Positions 38,769 to 51,292 of a stretch of DNA of 64,000 nucleotides are shown in pieces. A program made the position numbers and the translations under genes. The notes below the pieces were generated by a model, which was not told where the DNA came from, made no database searches, and worked only from the letters and a program-made list of their open reading frames with translations. The stretch is from Siniperca chuatsi. Lineage: Eukaryota > Chordata > Actinopteri > Centrarchiformes > Sinipercidae. Where the stretch lies: positions 25,479,206 to 25,543,205 of the forward strand of contig NC_058044.1 of assembly GCF_020085105.1 (NCBI RefSeq), given 5' to 3'. Within the stretch, counting starts at the first letter, position 1; each line of letters begins with the position of its first letter.

Positions 38769-41700
38769 GTTAGTGGAGTCTACAATACAATTTTGAATTC
38801 CTGCATGTATACAGTTTATTGGAATTTTATGTCAGATTGGTCTTGAGGATCTTGATTTGACTGTTTTGAAATAGCAAACTCTTGGGAATATGAGTGAAGT
38901 GGATATGAAATGTTCTTCCATGCAAATTAACTGCAACGATAATTAACTTTATTAATTTGAAGCTGTTAAGATGCTTTTAAAATTGTTAAGTGTGTTTTAG
39001 AAAGATTGTTGGCTTACTGTCTGCTAGGTTCTCCAGAGAATAGTGGTTCTGAGAACATCCCTCCTGTGGGCGTCTTCTGGGACATTGAGAACTGCAGTGT
39101 GCCTAGTGGACGCTCTGCTGGAGCTGTGGTCCAGCGTATTCGCAGCCGTTTCTTTCAGGGCCACCGCGAGGCAGAATTCATTTGCGTCTGTGATATCAGC
39201 AAGGAGAGTAAAGCTGTCATCCAAGAGCTCAACAACTGCCAGGTACCAACAATGTATTTTATTTTCATGGTTATGCTATTACAGATGAGTGCCATGTACA
39301 CCCTGAATGAATAGTTATCTACCATTGATCTACAGTTTTATGATGGGCAGAGTTGGTCCTGTGCAGCTAAAACAGGAGTGCATTAATCTTTAAAGGTGGA
39401 ATGAGTAGGATTTGTCGGTTGTTTGTTAACACACGATTCAAAGTTGGCCCCTCCTCCCAGTTCAGTGAGTTAGAGAGCGAGCGAGTAGCAGTGGTCGAGG
39501 GAGAAAGAGTGAATGACGAGATGGAGTGGCTTTATTGAGAATAAAGCAGTAAAATGGATAAAATAAAATGTTATTTTCTGATTTGTTTCACAGTGGTTAT
39601 GTTCTAAAGCACATGCCCACACCTCTTCCCAACTCGGCGGGAAGGATTTTGAGCAGAGGAGAGACATAGACAGCGATGTAACCTGGTCCCTACGTTTTTA
39701 GAGTCCCTCTTATTGGCTGGGGGCTACACACCACTGCCCTAAGGTTAACACCCAGAAATGTCCTGAACACAGCAAAATAAGGAAATACAGGTAGAAGGCA
39801 GGGTCTCTGTAGATCCAGACACAGCCACACACTTCTAGTGGGTCATAAGTGATGATTGAGAGGGATTATTTTCATCTAAGTCTATACATTTATTTTTTAG
39901 CAAAATTCTACTCATTCTACAAGTTAGGGGTTATTAACCTTGAATTATAGACTTAGCTGACATGAGGCATTCTCATACTTGAACATTTTATTTTGTGCCA
40001 AATCAGATACTGTATATTGGAGCCTGCTGAAAATAGTGAAATTACCACTTTGATGCTGTCATTAAAGGTATTTGCACATCAGACATTGAAGGCATAATGA
40101 GCAGGATTTTCCACACAAAAAAACTATGGGGCACCCACCTGTCACTCAAAGCAGCCATGTCCTTAATTATGCATAACTTTAAGCCTTAATATAATTTAAA
40201 TGGGTGAGTTATAACAATTCACCCCCCTCACAGTTGTCATGAATGGGGAAATGAGCTACAGAGAACAAAAACGTTTGTTTTGTTTTTTTTTGTACCAGGC
40301 TATAAACATGTTTATTTCAGCCTCAAGTGGCCATACAAAGAACTGCAGTCTGTGGCACTTCTGCTTTGGCTTCATTTTTCACCCCCAGAGGTTGCTGCTT
40401 GTTTAGAACATAACTGCCATGAAACAATCAGAAAATAGTATTATTTCTCTGATTCACTCTTTTGTTATCGCGAACGCTGCTCCCTCTCTTCATTCACTCT
40501 CTAGCTCGCTCTACGACTCGCTCGTTAAGCCGGGTAGGAGGGTCCAACTTTGAATCACATATTTACAAACAGCAACTGACAAATCCTACTCTTTATGCCT
40601 TTAACCTCCATAAAATGACATCAACTAATTTCCCACTAAAAAAGGACAGCAAAAGAAAATTAATCAAAATGGGGGGAAAAAAGTCTGAAGCTATGTATAC
40701 ATTATTTTTGCTTTATCCAGGTTACTGTTGCACATATCAACGCCACAGCCAAGAATGCTGCAGATGACAAACTTCGCCAGAGCCTACGACGCTTTGCTGA
40801 GACCCACACTGCACCTGCAACTGTTGTACTAGTATCCTGTGAGTTCAGCTCAGATTCACTATAACGAACTACATCCTTGATACCACAAAGGATTTTGTGA
40901 TAAGTGTTATCTTTTCATTGTTAACAGCGGATGTGAACTTTGCAAGTGAGCTGAGTGACCTGCGTCATCGCCATGGTTTCCAGGTAATCCTGGTCCATGG
41001 CAACCATACATCTTCAGCCCTACTGCAGCACGCCCACTGCCACGTGGCATTTCAGGAGATCACAGCTGATCTGCCACCACGTATGCTTGTCAAAGCACAG
41101 GTAGGCCTCACAAATGCTTCACTTAATACTTCTAAAAAATACTTCTTTGATTTACTCTGTATTAAATAAGGTAAGTAGGTGCTGGCAAAAGTAACCAAGG
41201 AGAATTTCATTTTAGTGTGGACTTACCAAGAGGGCAGAGAGTGAGGCAGTTGGAATGTGTAAATGATAACGATTATTTGCGCAATCTATACCACTCTCAG
41301 CCATTCTCCAAACTGTTTTTCAACTATAAGGAAGACTACTGCTTTAATTTTTAAGTGTAAATTGTACAAACCAGACAGGCGCGCTGTCTCTTCCTCCCCT
41401 CCTTCAGCCCAGTTTCAACCTCCTCTATGTGCACAACCTCCCTGTCAACTGTGACAAGAGCCTGCGGAACGCTGTGAAGCTCAGGCTCCGCCGCCTGTCA
41501 GACAACTGTGGTGGCAAGGTGCTGGGTGTGTCCCAGGGCACAGCAGTCCTCCGTTTTGGCAGCCCTGAGGCAGCTACACGTGCCCGCAAGCGAATGGAAA
41601 ATGAGGATGTGTTTGGCCACCGAATCAACCTGTCCTTCTCCCCGCGGCCCAGAGAAAATGCAAGTCCTGAGCCTGAGCCTCAGACTGTGCCCCAGACCTA

Positions 41701-44700
41701 TCAAAACCAGGAGTCAATGTTCGTCCCTCCCCCATCCATAGCCTCCTTCTCTTTTCTGCCCCTGGAGAAGCCCAGATCACCCAGGAGGCCACGGCGAGCA
41801 ACCCGCCCGTGCCACACCCCAGGCCCAGTGCCTGAAAGGCCCTACAGCCCCAGGAGGGGTTGCAGTGGGCCTCCCGGTGGTGCACCAGCCAAGCCCCATC
41901 AGGTCAGCAGACTCGTCAGTGCCTGCTTCCCCTTAACCTCGATTGCGCTCTATCCTTGTCTGGGCTGCTATGTAAATCACAGTAGCTTCTTTCCCCCCAG
42001 TGTCCTTCTAATTGCTGCTTTGACTAACAGCTTGTAGCTGCTCGCTAAGCTTCATTTGTCTGCTTGTGCTAGCATGTTGCATGTATTAGTTGTTTGGTTA
42101 GTGCTTCATGTAGCCCCTATTGTCCTGCATGTTCATTGGTCATTCATCATACTAATGCATGAATTAGCCCCATAGCTTTTGTGCTTTTTTTCTGACTGTG
42201 TTTTGTCCAGTATATCAGTGCTGATATACTTCATGTGAGTAGCCACTTTATCCAAAGTCTGCTCCCTGCCGCTATTTATTTTGTTGCTGAGTTTGCCCCA
42301 TGCAGTTTTCCACTATGATTAAAAACTGACCTCTTGTGGCTGGAATGACTGACTTGGCGTGTCTTTTTCTTCTTGATTGTAAACCAACAGACCAGTGTGG
42401 TAGACTGGAGGAAAATTACATAAATGTATTACTGTATAAATAGGCTAAAAGTAGGGATGGGCATTTAAGCTTTCTCTAGTTGGACAGTAAAGAGACATTT
42501 AAATTTGAAGTTTATTCTTAGTCTCGTTCAGGACCAAAAGAGAAGGAAAACTTCAAAACACAAAGTAAATCAAAGTAATGTACAAATGTCTATGCAGATT
42601 GAGGTCCAATTGACTAAAAACACAAAGCACTATGGGAATATTGTAGTAACATTCATCATGGGTCTGGTTCATGACTGTCAAAAATGTTTATATAAAGCTC
42701 ACTCTTCATGGCTATATTGTCAGCTGTTTGTTATGGGTCTAAGTACATTACTTGTCAATTACAACATAAGTAATTATCACAAATCGCTCAGTTGTAAAGC
42801 TGTTTCTGCAACTCTCACAATGGCAATCCTGTTGGCTGTTTCAGCTTGGCCTTGCTGTTTAATCAGAGCAGCTCACATTGTAACTTTAATGTACTGTATT
42901 ATACACAAACAAATTAAGTAATTCTGTCAATCAATACCTTCAACAGAACTATGATGCACAAAATATATTAAAATATTCAGCTGGTGTGGGCTACTGCTCA
43001 GTTTTCTATTGAGCTAGTTGCTTTTGAATGCGCATTCCTAGTTAAACCTCAGAACAGTTTATGCCCTTCCATGACTTTTTCTATTGAGTTTGACATACAC
43101 GCATGCACACAAATGCATCAACAGTATCCAGCCAGTCAACATCTACAGTATTAACATCGGCTGCCTCTGTCTGATCCAGGAGCTGGGTAGTTTGGAGGGT
43201 AAGCCCAGAATGGGCTTCAACCACCTGGAGAAAGGACGGGCTACTTCCTCTTCCCCCCACAGTATTGGCGAGACAGGAGCACTGGAACAGCTGTCCAAGC
43301 CTGGCCTCACTGGAGAATCCATGTACAGGAGGAGGTACACACAGGGAATGGGGTCATTAGACTAAGAATGTCATTTGATAAAAACTAATTTTGATAATTC
43401 ACTCAATATACCTTTTTTTTTCTTTTTCTTTTTTTTTTTGGCAAGTGCTAGCTTTAGCCTAACATATCTGCTAAAGCGGTATATTTCCTGTTGTCTGTTA
43501 TTTTCTAGCCAATCAATTATTTTTGTTGGATAGAATTAGATAATTTTCCCAAAACAAATCTTTCCCAGAAAGAAATTAATCAAGCCGCATGATCAGCAGC
43601 AGTGCAGCAAAGGTAAAAGCTTTTAGAAGCCTTGAACAGCAAAGGATGTTGGCCTTACACATGTGACCCTCTCTTTTTTTTTTTTTTTTTTTTTTCTTCA
43701 TCGTTCCATGTAGAAGAGAGGGCTCCAATCCTCGCAGTGTGACTGAATCCCCTGTGGAACAAGGGGACAGGAGCTCAGGAGAGTTCCAGATTAGCACACC
43801 CTCAGCTTTCAGCAAGTTGAACCTGCACAGGAGCTTCAGTCCCCTCGTCCTGTCCCAGGGCTCCTGGTCATCAAGGTGACATATTGGGTTTAAATAAGTC
43901 ATATTTGACTACGCTGGCATTGAGCATTAATTTTTCCAGAGGTGGGACACTGATGATGCTACATACAAATTCTCCAGACCATTATAGTATTAAATGTAAT
44001 ATTAGCTATTATTTTAAATTTGTGCTCCTCTTCTCCAACAAAAAGGAGTGCGTCCCCCTGCCTGTCCAGCCGGTCCTCGCCCCTCCTGGCTGCCCCTCGT
44101 CCTGAAGGTTCCCCTGAGCCTTTCTCAGACGGGGCAGAGGTCCAGGTGGCTAACCTGGACTATAGAATGTCCCGCAAGGATCTGCAGCAGACACTACATG
44201 ACACCTTCTCCCGATACGGGCGGGTAAGGCCTACCCCAGTGATGTTGTTGTACTGACTAATCTATAGATCAAATACCGATCCTTGTGACATCTGAGCCCA
44301 AAAGAACAATGTCTCTTAAGATGAAATGTTCGCTTGCAATAAGATTTCTGCTTGAAGTGAAATTCACCCCTGTCTCAAAACATCTCCTTGTGGTGTGATT
44401 TGTTTTGTCTAGGTGAAAGCTGTGGAGCTTAGCCCCCACACTGACTATCAGTTGAAGGCCACAATCCAGATGTTGTCCCTGCAGCAGGCCATAAGTGCTG
44501 TCAGTGGCCTGCACCGTTATAAGATCGGAGGCAAGCGCATTCAGGTGTCTCTGATCACCAGTGGCAGCAACAAATCGCTTGCCATGCTCAGGTACAGTCA
44601 TGTGTAGTTGAGTTGGGGGTTCATGGAATACATATTTTACTCAACTGTTCCAGTTTGGTTTGTGGTGGTAAATTTCAGCTTTTTCATTATACAGCACAGA

Positions 44701-47700
44701 GATAATCAGCATTCTTCAGGATGCACCTGCCAATTGCCTTCCCCTCTTCAAGTTCACGGAGATCTATGAGAAAAAGTAAGTAAATTTATCTCAACTCATG
44801 GATTGCAAACATGAGCAACTTTACCCATAAACATTTTGTATGTGGAGTATAGCAATTCCAAAGTCATAAGATATGCATATCTAAGTAGTTTGTGCTGCCA
44901 AACTAAAGGCATTTTTAATTGAAAAAAATTTTTTTTTCCCTTTCCAGATATTCCCGTAAACTTGTGATTGGGGATCTGTACAGGCTACCAGAGGTGGTGG
45001 CAGTGCGGGAACAGGGAGGCTCAAGGCTTGTGTGCCTTCTGCCCAGCAGCCAAATCCGTCAGAGTCCACTGGGATCTTCCCAGTCCCAGGAGGGCTCATG
45101 CTCTGCTAGCGGCAGCCCTGTGGTGTTTGAGGAGCTGGAGTACCATGAACCTGTCTGCAGAGAACACTACACACAGCAGGACTTCAGGTAATTAGAATTT
45201 TGCAGAAAATGCATATATATATATGCTTATTTCATGAAAATATGTAATAAAACAGTTGCATCTCCCTTCTCGTCAAACTTGTTAAAGATGTTAATTTTTT
45301 AAAACTTAAGCATTAAAATCTGGTAGTAGCCCAGTTTAATAGTAGGCCTGTATTGCTGGTCACTTGGTCGCTCCTCTGGAGCATCTTGACCTGTCATGTA
45401 CCTCACTCGCACTTTCCCTAAAGAATTGAATCATCAACCTCAATTTTCACAAGCACTGTTCTCTGAACTGTACAACTTCCATCACTGATTGTGTGATCTT
45501 ATCTATCTTATCCTCTTTTTTTTTAGTGAGGCTGACTTTGACCCTGACTCCTATAAAATTCCTTTTGTTGTGATGTCTCTGAGCACCTTAGCGTCTGAGG
45601 TCCACAGTCTGTTACAGTCACATGAGGGAACTCTTCCATTACTCAGGTGACAACCCACTCTTTAATTCATGTATACACTTTTTTTTGTCAAACAGAGCAT
45701 GTTTTAATACATTATGAAGTCAATAATAATGTAGTATATTTTAAATTTAGTTTTACAGACTGCTATGCAGCAAAATTCAACCCTTTGCAGCTGGGCAATG
45801 AGGCACTGGAGGGTGGTGTTCCTCTGGAGCACCTCATTACCTGTGTTCCCAGTATCACTATAGTCACAGCTCAGAATGGCTTCAAAGTCATCAAGTGGAT
45901 CCACAACAAACCACCAGCACCAAACTCTGGTAGGAACATTCAAAATCACTTTGTTGGAGGTTTGTTTGTTGACATTTTAACTCAAAAGTACCTACGTAGT
46001 GCTATCTTTACCAGTCATTTAAACAACATTTAAAAAACTTATTTATTTTCATGCAGAGCCATGGATTCAGCGCTGCAAGAGTCCAGTTGGCAACCCACAG
46101 CTCATCCAATTCAGCCGTGAGGTTATTGACCTGTTGAAGAGTCAGCCTTCTTGCATTATGCCCATGAGCAAGTTCATACCCTCATACCACCATCACTTTG
46201 CCAAGCAGTGCCGCGTCTCTGATTATGGCTACTCCAAGCTGCTGGAGCTTCTGGAGGCTGTTCCACATGTCCTGCAGGTATTGAGGATAATGAGGGTCGC
46301 ACATGCTAAATTGTAGAATATTTTTTACTTCACTAATCCTAATTGTACTTTTGTTTTTTTATTCTACATATTGTGTGTTTTTAATTTTCCTTTTTTTTAA
46401 TTAACCTACAGATCTTGGGTATGGGTACCAAACGTTTACTGACCCTGACCCATCGTGCTCAAGTGAAGCGCTTCACCCAAGACCTGCTCAAACTGCTTAA
46501 ATTTCAAGCCAGCAAACAAGTGGCAATTAAGGACTTCATGCAGGCGTACCATTGGTCAGTCAACATTGCTTGGAGCTGTAGATGATGTCTTCACATTGCT
46601 GTTGTGGAGGTTTTAATTTTATTCAGATAAATGCTAACAATTTGCCTGTGGGTTTGTCTGTGAATTCCCCTCATTAACAGTTGTGTCAAATATAACTATC
46701 TGTGTTGTGGATGTTTGTAATGTACTTTTGTCTATCAGGTGCTTCTCCAGAGACTGGAGGGTAATCGACTATGGCATATGTGACCTGATGGACCTGCTAA
46801 CTGAGATCCCTGACACCACCATCACTATTACACATCAGGACACGGACACAGTCATCTCTGTTCCCAAGAGAGGTCAGTTTAAACCAGTTACTAAAAGACT
46901 TATTTGGAAGTGAAAATGAAGCTAAATGTGAATTATTAGATGTCCACTGCACCCCAGAGCTGTGTCCTAGTTCAGCAATCAACGACTATACCTGCAGAAG
47001 CTATGTTCACCTTCATTTTTTACTTCCAAAAAAGTGTTTTAGTTTGATTAAACTGCATGGCCTGATTGGTGGTGTTGCAATGCCCTGTGTGGTGATGTTC
47101 TATGAAGAGACTGTTTTTAAAATGTTATTTTAAGTGATACCAATGGTAACAATACTATTTACTTTTTTCAGGTTTTTATTTTTTCATTGATTTTGGTTTC
47201 ACTGAATTCCCTCTTATTTGCCTACAGAGCGTACAGTGGAGGAAATGGAGCGCACTAAGCAGTTTGGGAAGGAGGTGGTGGACCTTCTTCGTCACCAGCC
47301 TCACTGCCGAATGCCCTTCAGTAAGTTCATCCCCACCTACCACCATCACTTCGGTCGTCAGTGCAAGCTCAGCTACTACGGCTTCACCAAGCTCATGGAG
47401 CTCTTTGAGGCAATCCCCGACATACTGATGGTGAGTTAGGAAGACTGCATTTGTACAGTATAATTACTTGTGGTCGCCTGTGCTCAAACACATAACTATG
47501 AGGAGGAGTTGTTGTTCATAACTGAATATTTACTAACCCTCAGGACAAAAGGGAAGTACGATTTAATAAATTATATTGAAGCAGTTGTATCAAAGTGTGT
47601 ATCTGGTGTGTAATGTTGGTCCCTCCATGTTGAGCAGCCAAAAGAAATGATGGCAATGACCAGGATATTATCTCAAGACAGTAACAGTTTCTGTATTTGA

Positions 47701-50700
47701 ATATGAGTCATAGATTTCTATTTGCTTCTTTAAACTGACCTGCTAATAGCTGATCAGCATTAGGCAGCTTCCATGGTATTCGCTCCTCCTACTTTCATTT
47801 ACACAGAATACTTTCTGGCTCTGATCAGGCTCCTCTTGGATTTTATCATATGTCGTGTACTTAGATTGAACTGGGTTATTGAATCCACCTTTAATCAAGG
47901 ATAAATGCCACTTCCTTTGTCTCTGCCTGAACGCCTGTCCACCACCTACTTTTGTCAGGTGTTGGAGTGTGGTGAGGAGAAAGTGCTGACTCTGACAGAA
48001 GTGGAGCGTATCAAGGCTCTGGCAGCTCAGCTGGTCAAGCTGCTTCGGGCTCAGAAAAACTCCAGCCTTCCTGTCAGCCAGCTGCTCACAGAGTACAGCA
48101 AGACCTTTGGTTATGGTCTACGTCTGCAGGACTATGACGCCAGCTCCCTTCCAGCTCTGCTGACCAAACTCTGCCATGTTGTCAAGGTAAAGAACACCTC
48201 TAAGGATTTGTTTTTGTTTTTTTCTGTTTCAATTTAGTTGTTCCTTTCATTGCTTCTAAATATCAATTGTAGATCTTACAACTACAGGAAATGACTGCAT
48301 GACTCTTTATTTCCCCCAGTGAGAGAGACTCCAAGGTGTTACGAACGTACACATTTTATAGTTATTCATTAAGTCTGCCTGAAACAAGTGATATTAAAAT
48401 GTATGCACTAGTTAATTTAATGGTTAAAACAGTAGCATTACTGCCATTAGAATTCATTCAATAAAAAGTCCACTGTTTAGCTTAGTTTTCACAAAATGCC
48501 AAAAATGGAACTACATCAATTTATATATCACTGTGGTCATGGATGTGTCATGTAGAGTTGATATCTTTTTGGTTGTTTTGTTAATTATATTCTCTGATTT
48601 TTGTGTCTCAACTGGCATCCAGTAAAACACAATATTCCTGGTGTTGCACCACTCTACTAGGCAAGTCTAACTAGCTAATTAATGAGCCTGTCCATTATGC
48701 ATTAAAGACAATACCTATTGAGAAGTACTCTGCATTTGGAAACGTTCCCACAGTTTGATACTTGTAAGACCAGGGTTTTCTGAAGCACTAGTAAGATACC
48801 AATAAACAAGCAGCCACTTTCTTTCTGTTTCAAGGTGGTGGATGGCTCGGAGGGTCGGGAAGTGCAGTTGATCAACAGAAAGTCTTTGCGCTCACTGACC
48901 TCCCAGCTACTCGGCCTGCTCATGTCCCAGGAGGAGGAGCATCTCACCAAGGGTCTCAAAGTGGAGCTGCTGAGTCAGCATTACCTGATTATCCATGGAG
49001 CCCCACTCAACCCATGTGAATATGGGTTCCTCTCCCTCAGTGAATTACTCAAGAGCCTGCCCTACCTTGTGGAGGTGAGTGGGAGAGTTTTTTTTTTTTT
49101 TTATCTTCTTGAAACGCCTTCAAACTCTAGTTTACCTGTAGTGCCACACAGAGGCAGAACTGACCTTGTTTGATCTTTCTTCTTCCACAGTTGTACCATG
49201 AAGAAAGTGATGATAACAACAAAGATGGCAGCACTGTCAGTGGCCGTGGTGAGGAGTGGGTGAGGCTGACCAGGCTTTACCAGTTTGCCCGTAACGTACG
49301 CGCCCTGCTCCACACCTACCATTACAACCAGATTTTCCTGACTGAGTTCCAGGGGGCATATAACAAATTTACAGGCTACAGCCTTGAACCACGTTCCTAC
49401 GGATACATCAGTACTGATGAGCTGCTCGGCGCCATTCCACAGGTGGGAATTCATTTCATTAGATACTTTTACTGCAGTACGTCTAGAACTCAACACATTG
49501 TCCATGTCGACTGTCCGTAGATAAGGTGCAAGTGTGAGATCTGCTAAATCTCCATTTTCGTCTTTTCAGAGCTTGTCCTCAATTTTCTCGTTACTTGTTT
49601 AGGGCGTGGTCAACATATTACTGCATCATGAAATCTTATACAGTCCTTGTTTGGTATTCTTGTCTGAATCTTTTGTTTGATTGTTTTGTGACATGTTGTC
49701 ATCAGGTCGTCTGGATCAAAGGGCATGGTCACAAGAGGATTATCGTTTTGAAGAACGATATGAAAGGTAAGGGGATCTTTGTCATAGCATGTTTCATTTA
49801 TTAAGTCAAGCTTATCAGTTGCTGTCATTAGCATATACACAGACAACAATGACCCCGAAATGATCATACGACAGAGGTCTTAACTGTGGGAATACTTGGA
49901 TATGATTTCATGAGATGGCATCTTTACTGTAGGGAAGCTGTATGATATGGATGGTTTTGTGTGTGTGTGTGTGTGTGTGTGTTTTAGCAAGGGCAAGCTC
50001 TTCAGTCCCCAACAGCCCCCTGCCAGGAGAGAACATGGAGAGCCCGAGAGACAGCCCGATTAGCAGCGCAACTTCTGGAGCCCAGAGTCCAGGTAAAATA
50101 GTTTAAACAAGTATTTATATAGACTGCTCAAGAAGTTTTTTTTTTTTTATTCGTGATTTCGAAAATATAGTGAAGTTATTAAAATTATAAAAACTGCTGT
50201 ATAAAGCAAAATAAGGGATGAAAATAATTTTTGACCTACAATAAAGGCAAGGTATTAAGTTTTAGATCTGATCTGTCAGTCTCAGATAGAATAGAGATGA
50301 AACAAAGTCATGTTCTTTTACCTGCCAGGTGGCGATGTAGCGGGAGAGTCAGAGCTGCTATGTCTGACATCACCAGTAGACCTACTGTGTGGTCCTGTAC
50401 CATCCTGCCTACCATCACCTCAGCTCCACCCTGACCCCGTTCTCCTCGAGGAGACGGACCTGATTCACTTTGAGGAGAAAACTCCACCACAACCACCAAC
50501 AGGTCAGTTTTAATGTTCAAAGTTTCATGTATTTGTATTTCATTGAAACCCAGTTAATGATCAAATTGTTCTGGTAGTATTGCAAGTTTAACATAATATG
50601 TATCCCTGTTAGTCACCCTTCGCTTTGACTGTTGCAGTGTTGTCATTTTTATTTTAGAAATCAGATTCTCAACACTACATACATTAAATGGCCACTATAT

Positions 50701-51292
50701 TTGATTTGATACAGAAGTATGTGCTGATCAGTTATTTTGGCCCCTAATCTCGAACAGTAGTATTCTCCCAAAAAGATGTATGCCTTCAGCCAGTCTGCCT
50801 ATCCCTTGAGTATTTTGATGGTGATCTAGATGCTTATATAAAATCTTGAGATTTCAAGATATCCTATTTGTAAAATAACAAATTGGAGGATCGTGTGGCC
50901 TTGGCACATATATGTGCTCTCTAGTATTCAAAAAATGTTGGGTAAAGAGCCAACAATTACAGTTTTAGGCAAAACAAGGGAGAACAAAAATACATTTTAA
51001 TGAGTACATCACACTTTTATTTGCACCTTTCTTGTCTTTCATTAGGTGTAAGCTCAGTCTGTACTTGTTTGTGATTTCAGTGAGTGACGAACCTGAGGTG
51101 GCAGCTGCAGCTGTCGCTGACAGCACATCTGATCCACCTGAGCAGCCTGGCAGCACAGAAGCCTCTGCAGTCTCCAAACTTGCACCGCGCCCTGAAATGA
51201 AGACCCCCTTGTCCATGGACAGTCCCAGCAGAAGAGCCACACGCAGTAGAATTAAGCTGGCTGCCAACTTCTCATTCACAGCAGGCCTCTGA
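35422..51292 (+). CDS. marf1: MARF1 RNA-silencing factor, 26 coding exons, 1824 aa
   Basis: Meiosis regulator and mRNA stability factor 1 (limkain b1), a cytoplasmic RNA-binding endoribonuclease tied to the decapping machinery; in mice it represses transposons and mRNAs in oocytes. All 26 exons join in frame from ATG 35422 to TGA 51290-51292. Order: low-complexity N-terminus (1-400), NYN nuclease (about 415-570), RRM1 (about 573-650), linker, RRM2 (about 868-950), a row of LOTUS/OST-HTH domains (about 960-1660), and a Ser/Pro-rich tail with [17 protein letters not shown] ending [13 protein letters not shown]. Length compares with about 1742 in human; the extra residues lie mainly in the N-terminal exon. 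I chose this start because MMEG matches the recalled human N-terminus and the frame continues into exon 3. Details are in the sub-entries. Confidence 0.95.
36029..37192. mobile_element. Non-autonomous DNA transposon, about 1.16 kb, in a marf1 intron
   Basis: The left end reads GGGCAATATGTAAAAT and the right end, on the opposite strand, GGGGCAATATGTAAGAACT, giving terminal inverted repeats of about 14 bp. The interior has no transposase frame, contains a GC-richer stretch (36760-37070) unlike the surrounding intron, and 'taccccctattgatttgg' near the right end. The 109-codon frame at 36748 falls inside it and is not a gene. Confidence 0.5.
39028..41100 (+). CDS. marf1: marf1 NYN endoribonuclease exons
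   Basis: Exons 39028-39242, 40721-40838 and 40928-41100. The PIN-like NYN fold starts at [18 protein letters not shown] (D421 in WDIEN), continues through [45 protein letters not shown], and [21 protein letters not shown]. The acidic residues expected to hold the catalytic metal are all present, so the domain looks active. The 1.5-kb intron 39243-40720 carries an inverted pair of transposons. Confidence 0.94.
39391..39923 (+). mobile_element. Short non-autonomous DNA element, copy 1
   Basis: Begins TAAAGGTGGAATGAGTAGG and ends, on the opposite strand, with TAGAATGAGTAGAATTTTG. The left approximately 215 bases match, in reverse complement, the right arm of copy 2 (40081-40602), including 'gattcaaagttgg', 'gagagcgagcgag' and 'ttatgttctaaa'. 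No transposase frame. It lies inside the marf1 NYN intron. Confidence 0.55.
40081..40602 (-). mobile_element. Short non-autonomous DNA element, copy 2 (inverted)
   Basis: The left end is AAGGCATAATGAGCAGGATTT; the right end, on the opposite strand, is TAAAGGCATAAAGAGTAGG. The right approximately 215 bases are the inverted counterpart of the left arm of copy 1. The interiors differ, so these are related but not identical family members. Confidence 0.55.
41408..41902 (+). CDS. marf1: marf1 RRM1 exon
   Basis: A single 495-nt exon, residues 572-736. RRM1 spans [12 protein letters not shown] (RNP2-like) to RINLSFSP, with [14 protein letters not shown] conserved. The rest is a Pro/Arg-rich linker ([11 protein letters not shown]) with little similarity to mammals. 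The donor after residue 736 is gtcagc. Confidence 0.92.
41903..43179 (+). other. marf1: marf1 intron 8, no exon seen
   Basis: A 1.28-kb intron between the RRM1 exon and the linker exons. The 138-codon frame at 42505-42921 has no family resemblance, and including it would break the phase. Confidence 0.6.
43180..43875 (+). CDS. marf1: marf1 inter-RRM linker exons
   Basis: Exons 43180-43334 and 43714-43875, residues 737-841, a Ser/Gly/Pro-rich linker. The end, [23 protein letters not shown], aligns with mammalian FSKLVASRQVSPLLASQSW, which fixes the reading frame. The acceptor of the second exon follows a long T-run (43675-43695). Confidence 0.85.
44046..44591 (+). CDS. marf1: marf1 RRM2 exons
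   Basis: Exons 44046-44223 and 44413-44591. RRM2 runs from [19 protein letters not shown] across the junction to [16 protein letters not shown] and [14 protein letters not shown]. The acceptor of the first exon (ccaacaaaaag) has a weak pyrimidine tract, but phase and homology support it. Confidence 0.9.
44695..49766 (+). CDS. marf1: marf1 LOTUS/OST-HTH array exons
   Basis: Exons: 44695-44775, 44948-45187, 45527-45646, 45751-45929, 46057-46277, 46412-46554, 46739-46872, 47228-47430, 47959-48186, 48835-49074, 49191-49442, 49706-49766. They encode what I count as eight winged-helix LOTUS units, several matching one or two exons each. Two carry the near-identical signature FIP(S/T)YHHHF(A/G)(K/R)QC with YGY/YGF and [13 protein letters not shown] or [13 protein letters not shown] (exons 46057 and 47228). 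The array binds RNA, G-quadruplex RNA in related domains. The last unit ends [20 protein letters not shown]. Confidence 0.92.
49959..49981. repeat. (GT)n microsatellite at a splice acceptor
   Basis: The tract lies directly before 'ttttag', the acceptor of the exon starting at 49988, so it forms the upstream part of that splice site's polypyrimidine region. Confidence 0.85.
49988..51292 (+). CDS. marf1: marf1 C-terminal exons
   Basis: Exons 49988-50092, 50329-50502 and 51081-51292, residues 1662-1824. The tail is disordered and Ser/Pro-rich, with two islands shared with mammals: [17 protein letters not shown] with nearby DLIHFEE, and the terminal IKLAANFSF. Short conserved motifs in such a tail fit binding sites for decapping factors; that is inference. 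Stop TGA is at 51290-51292. Confidence 0.92.

Noticed and set aside
42505-42921. 138-codon open frame in marf1 intron 8
   Set aside because: No homology recognised, and no splice arrangement keeps phase with the flanking exons.
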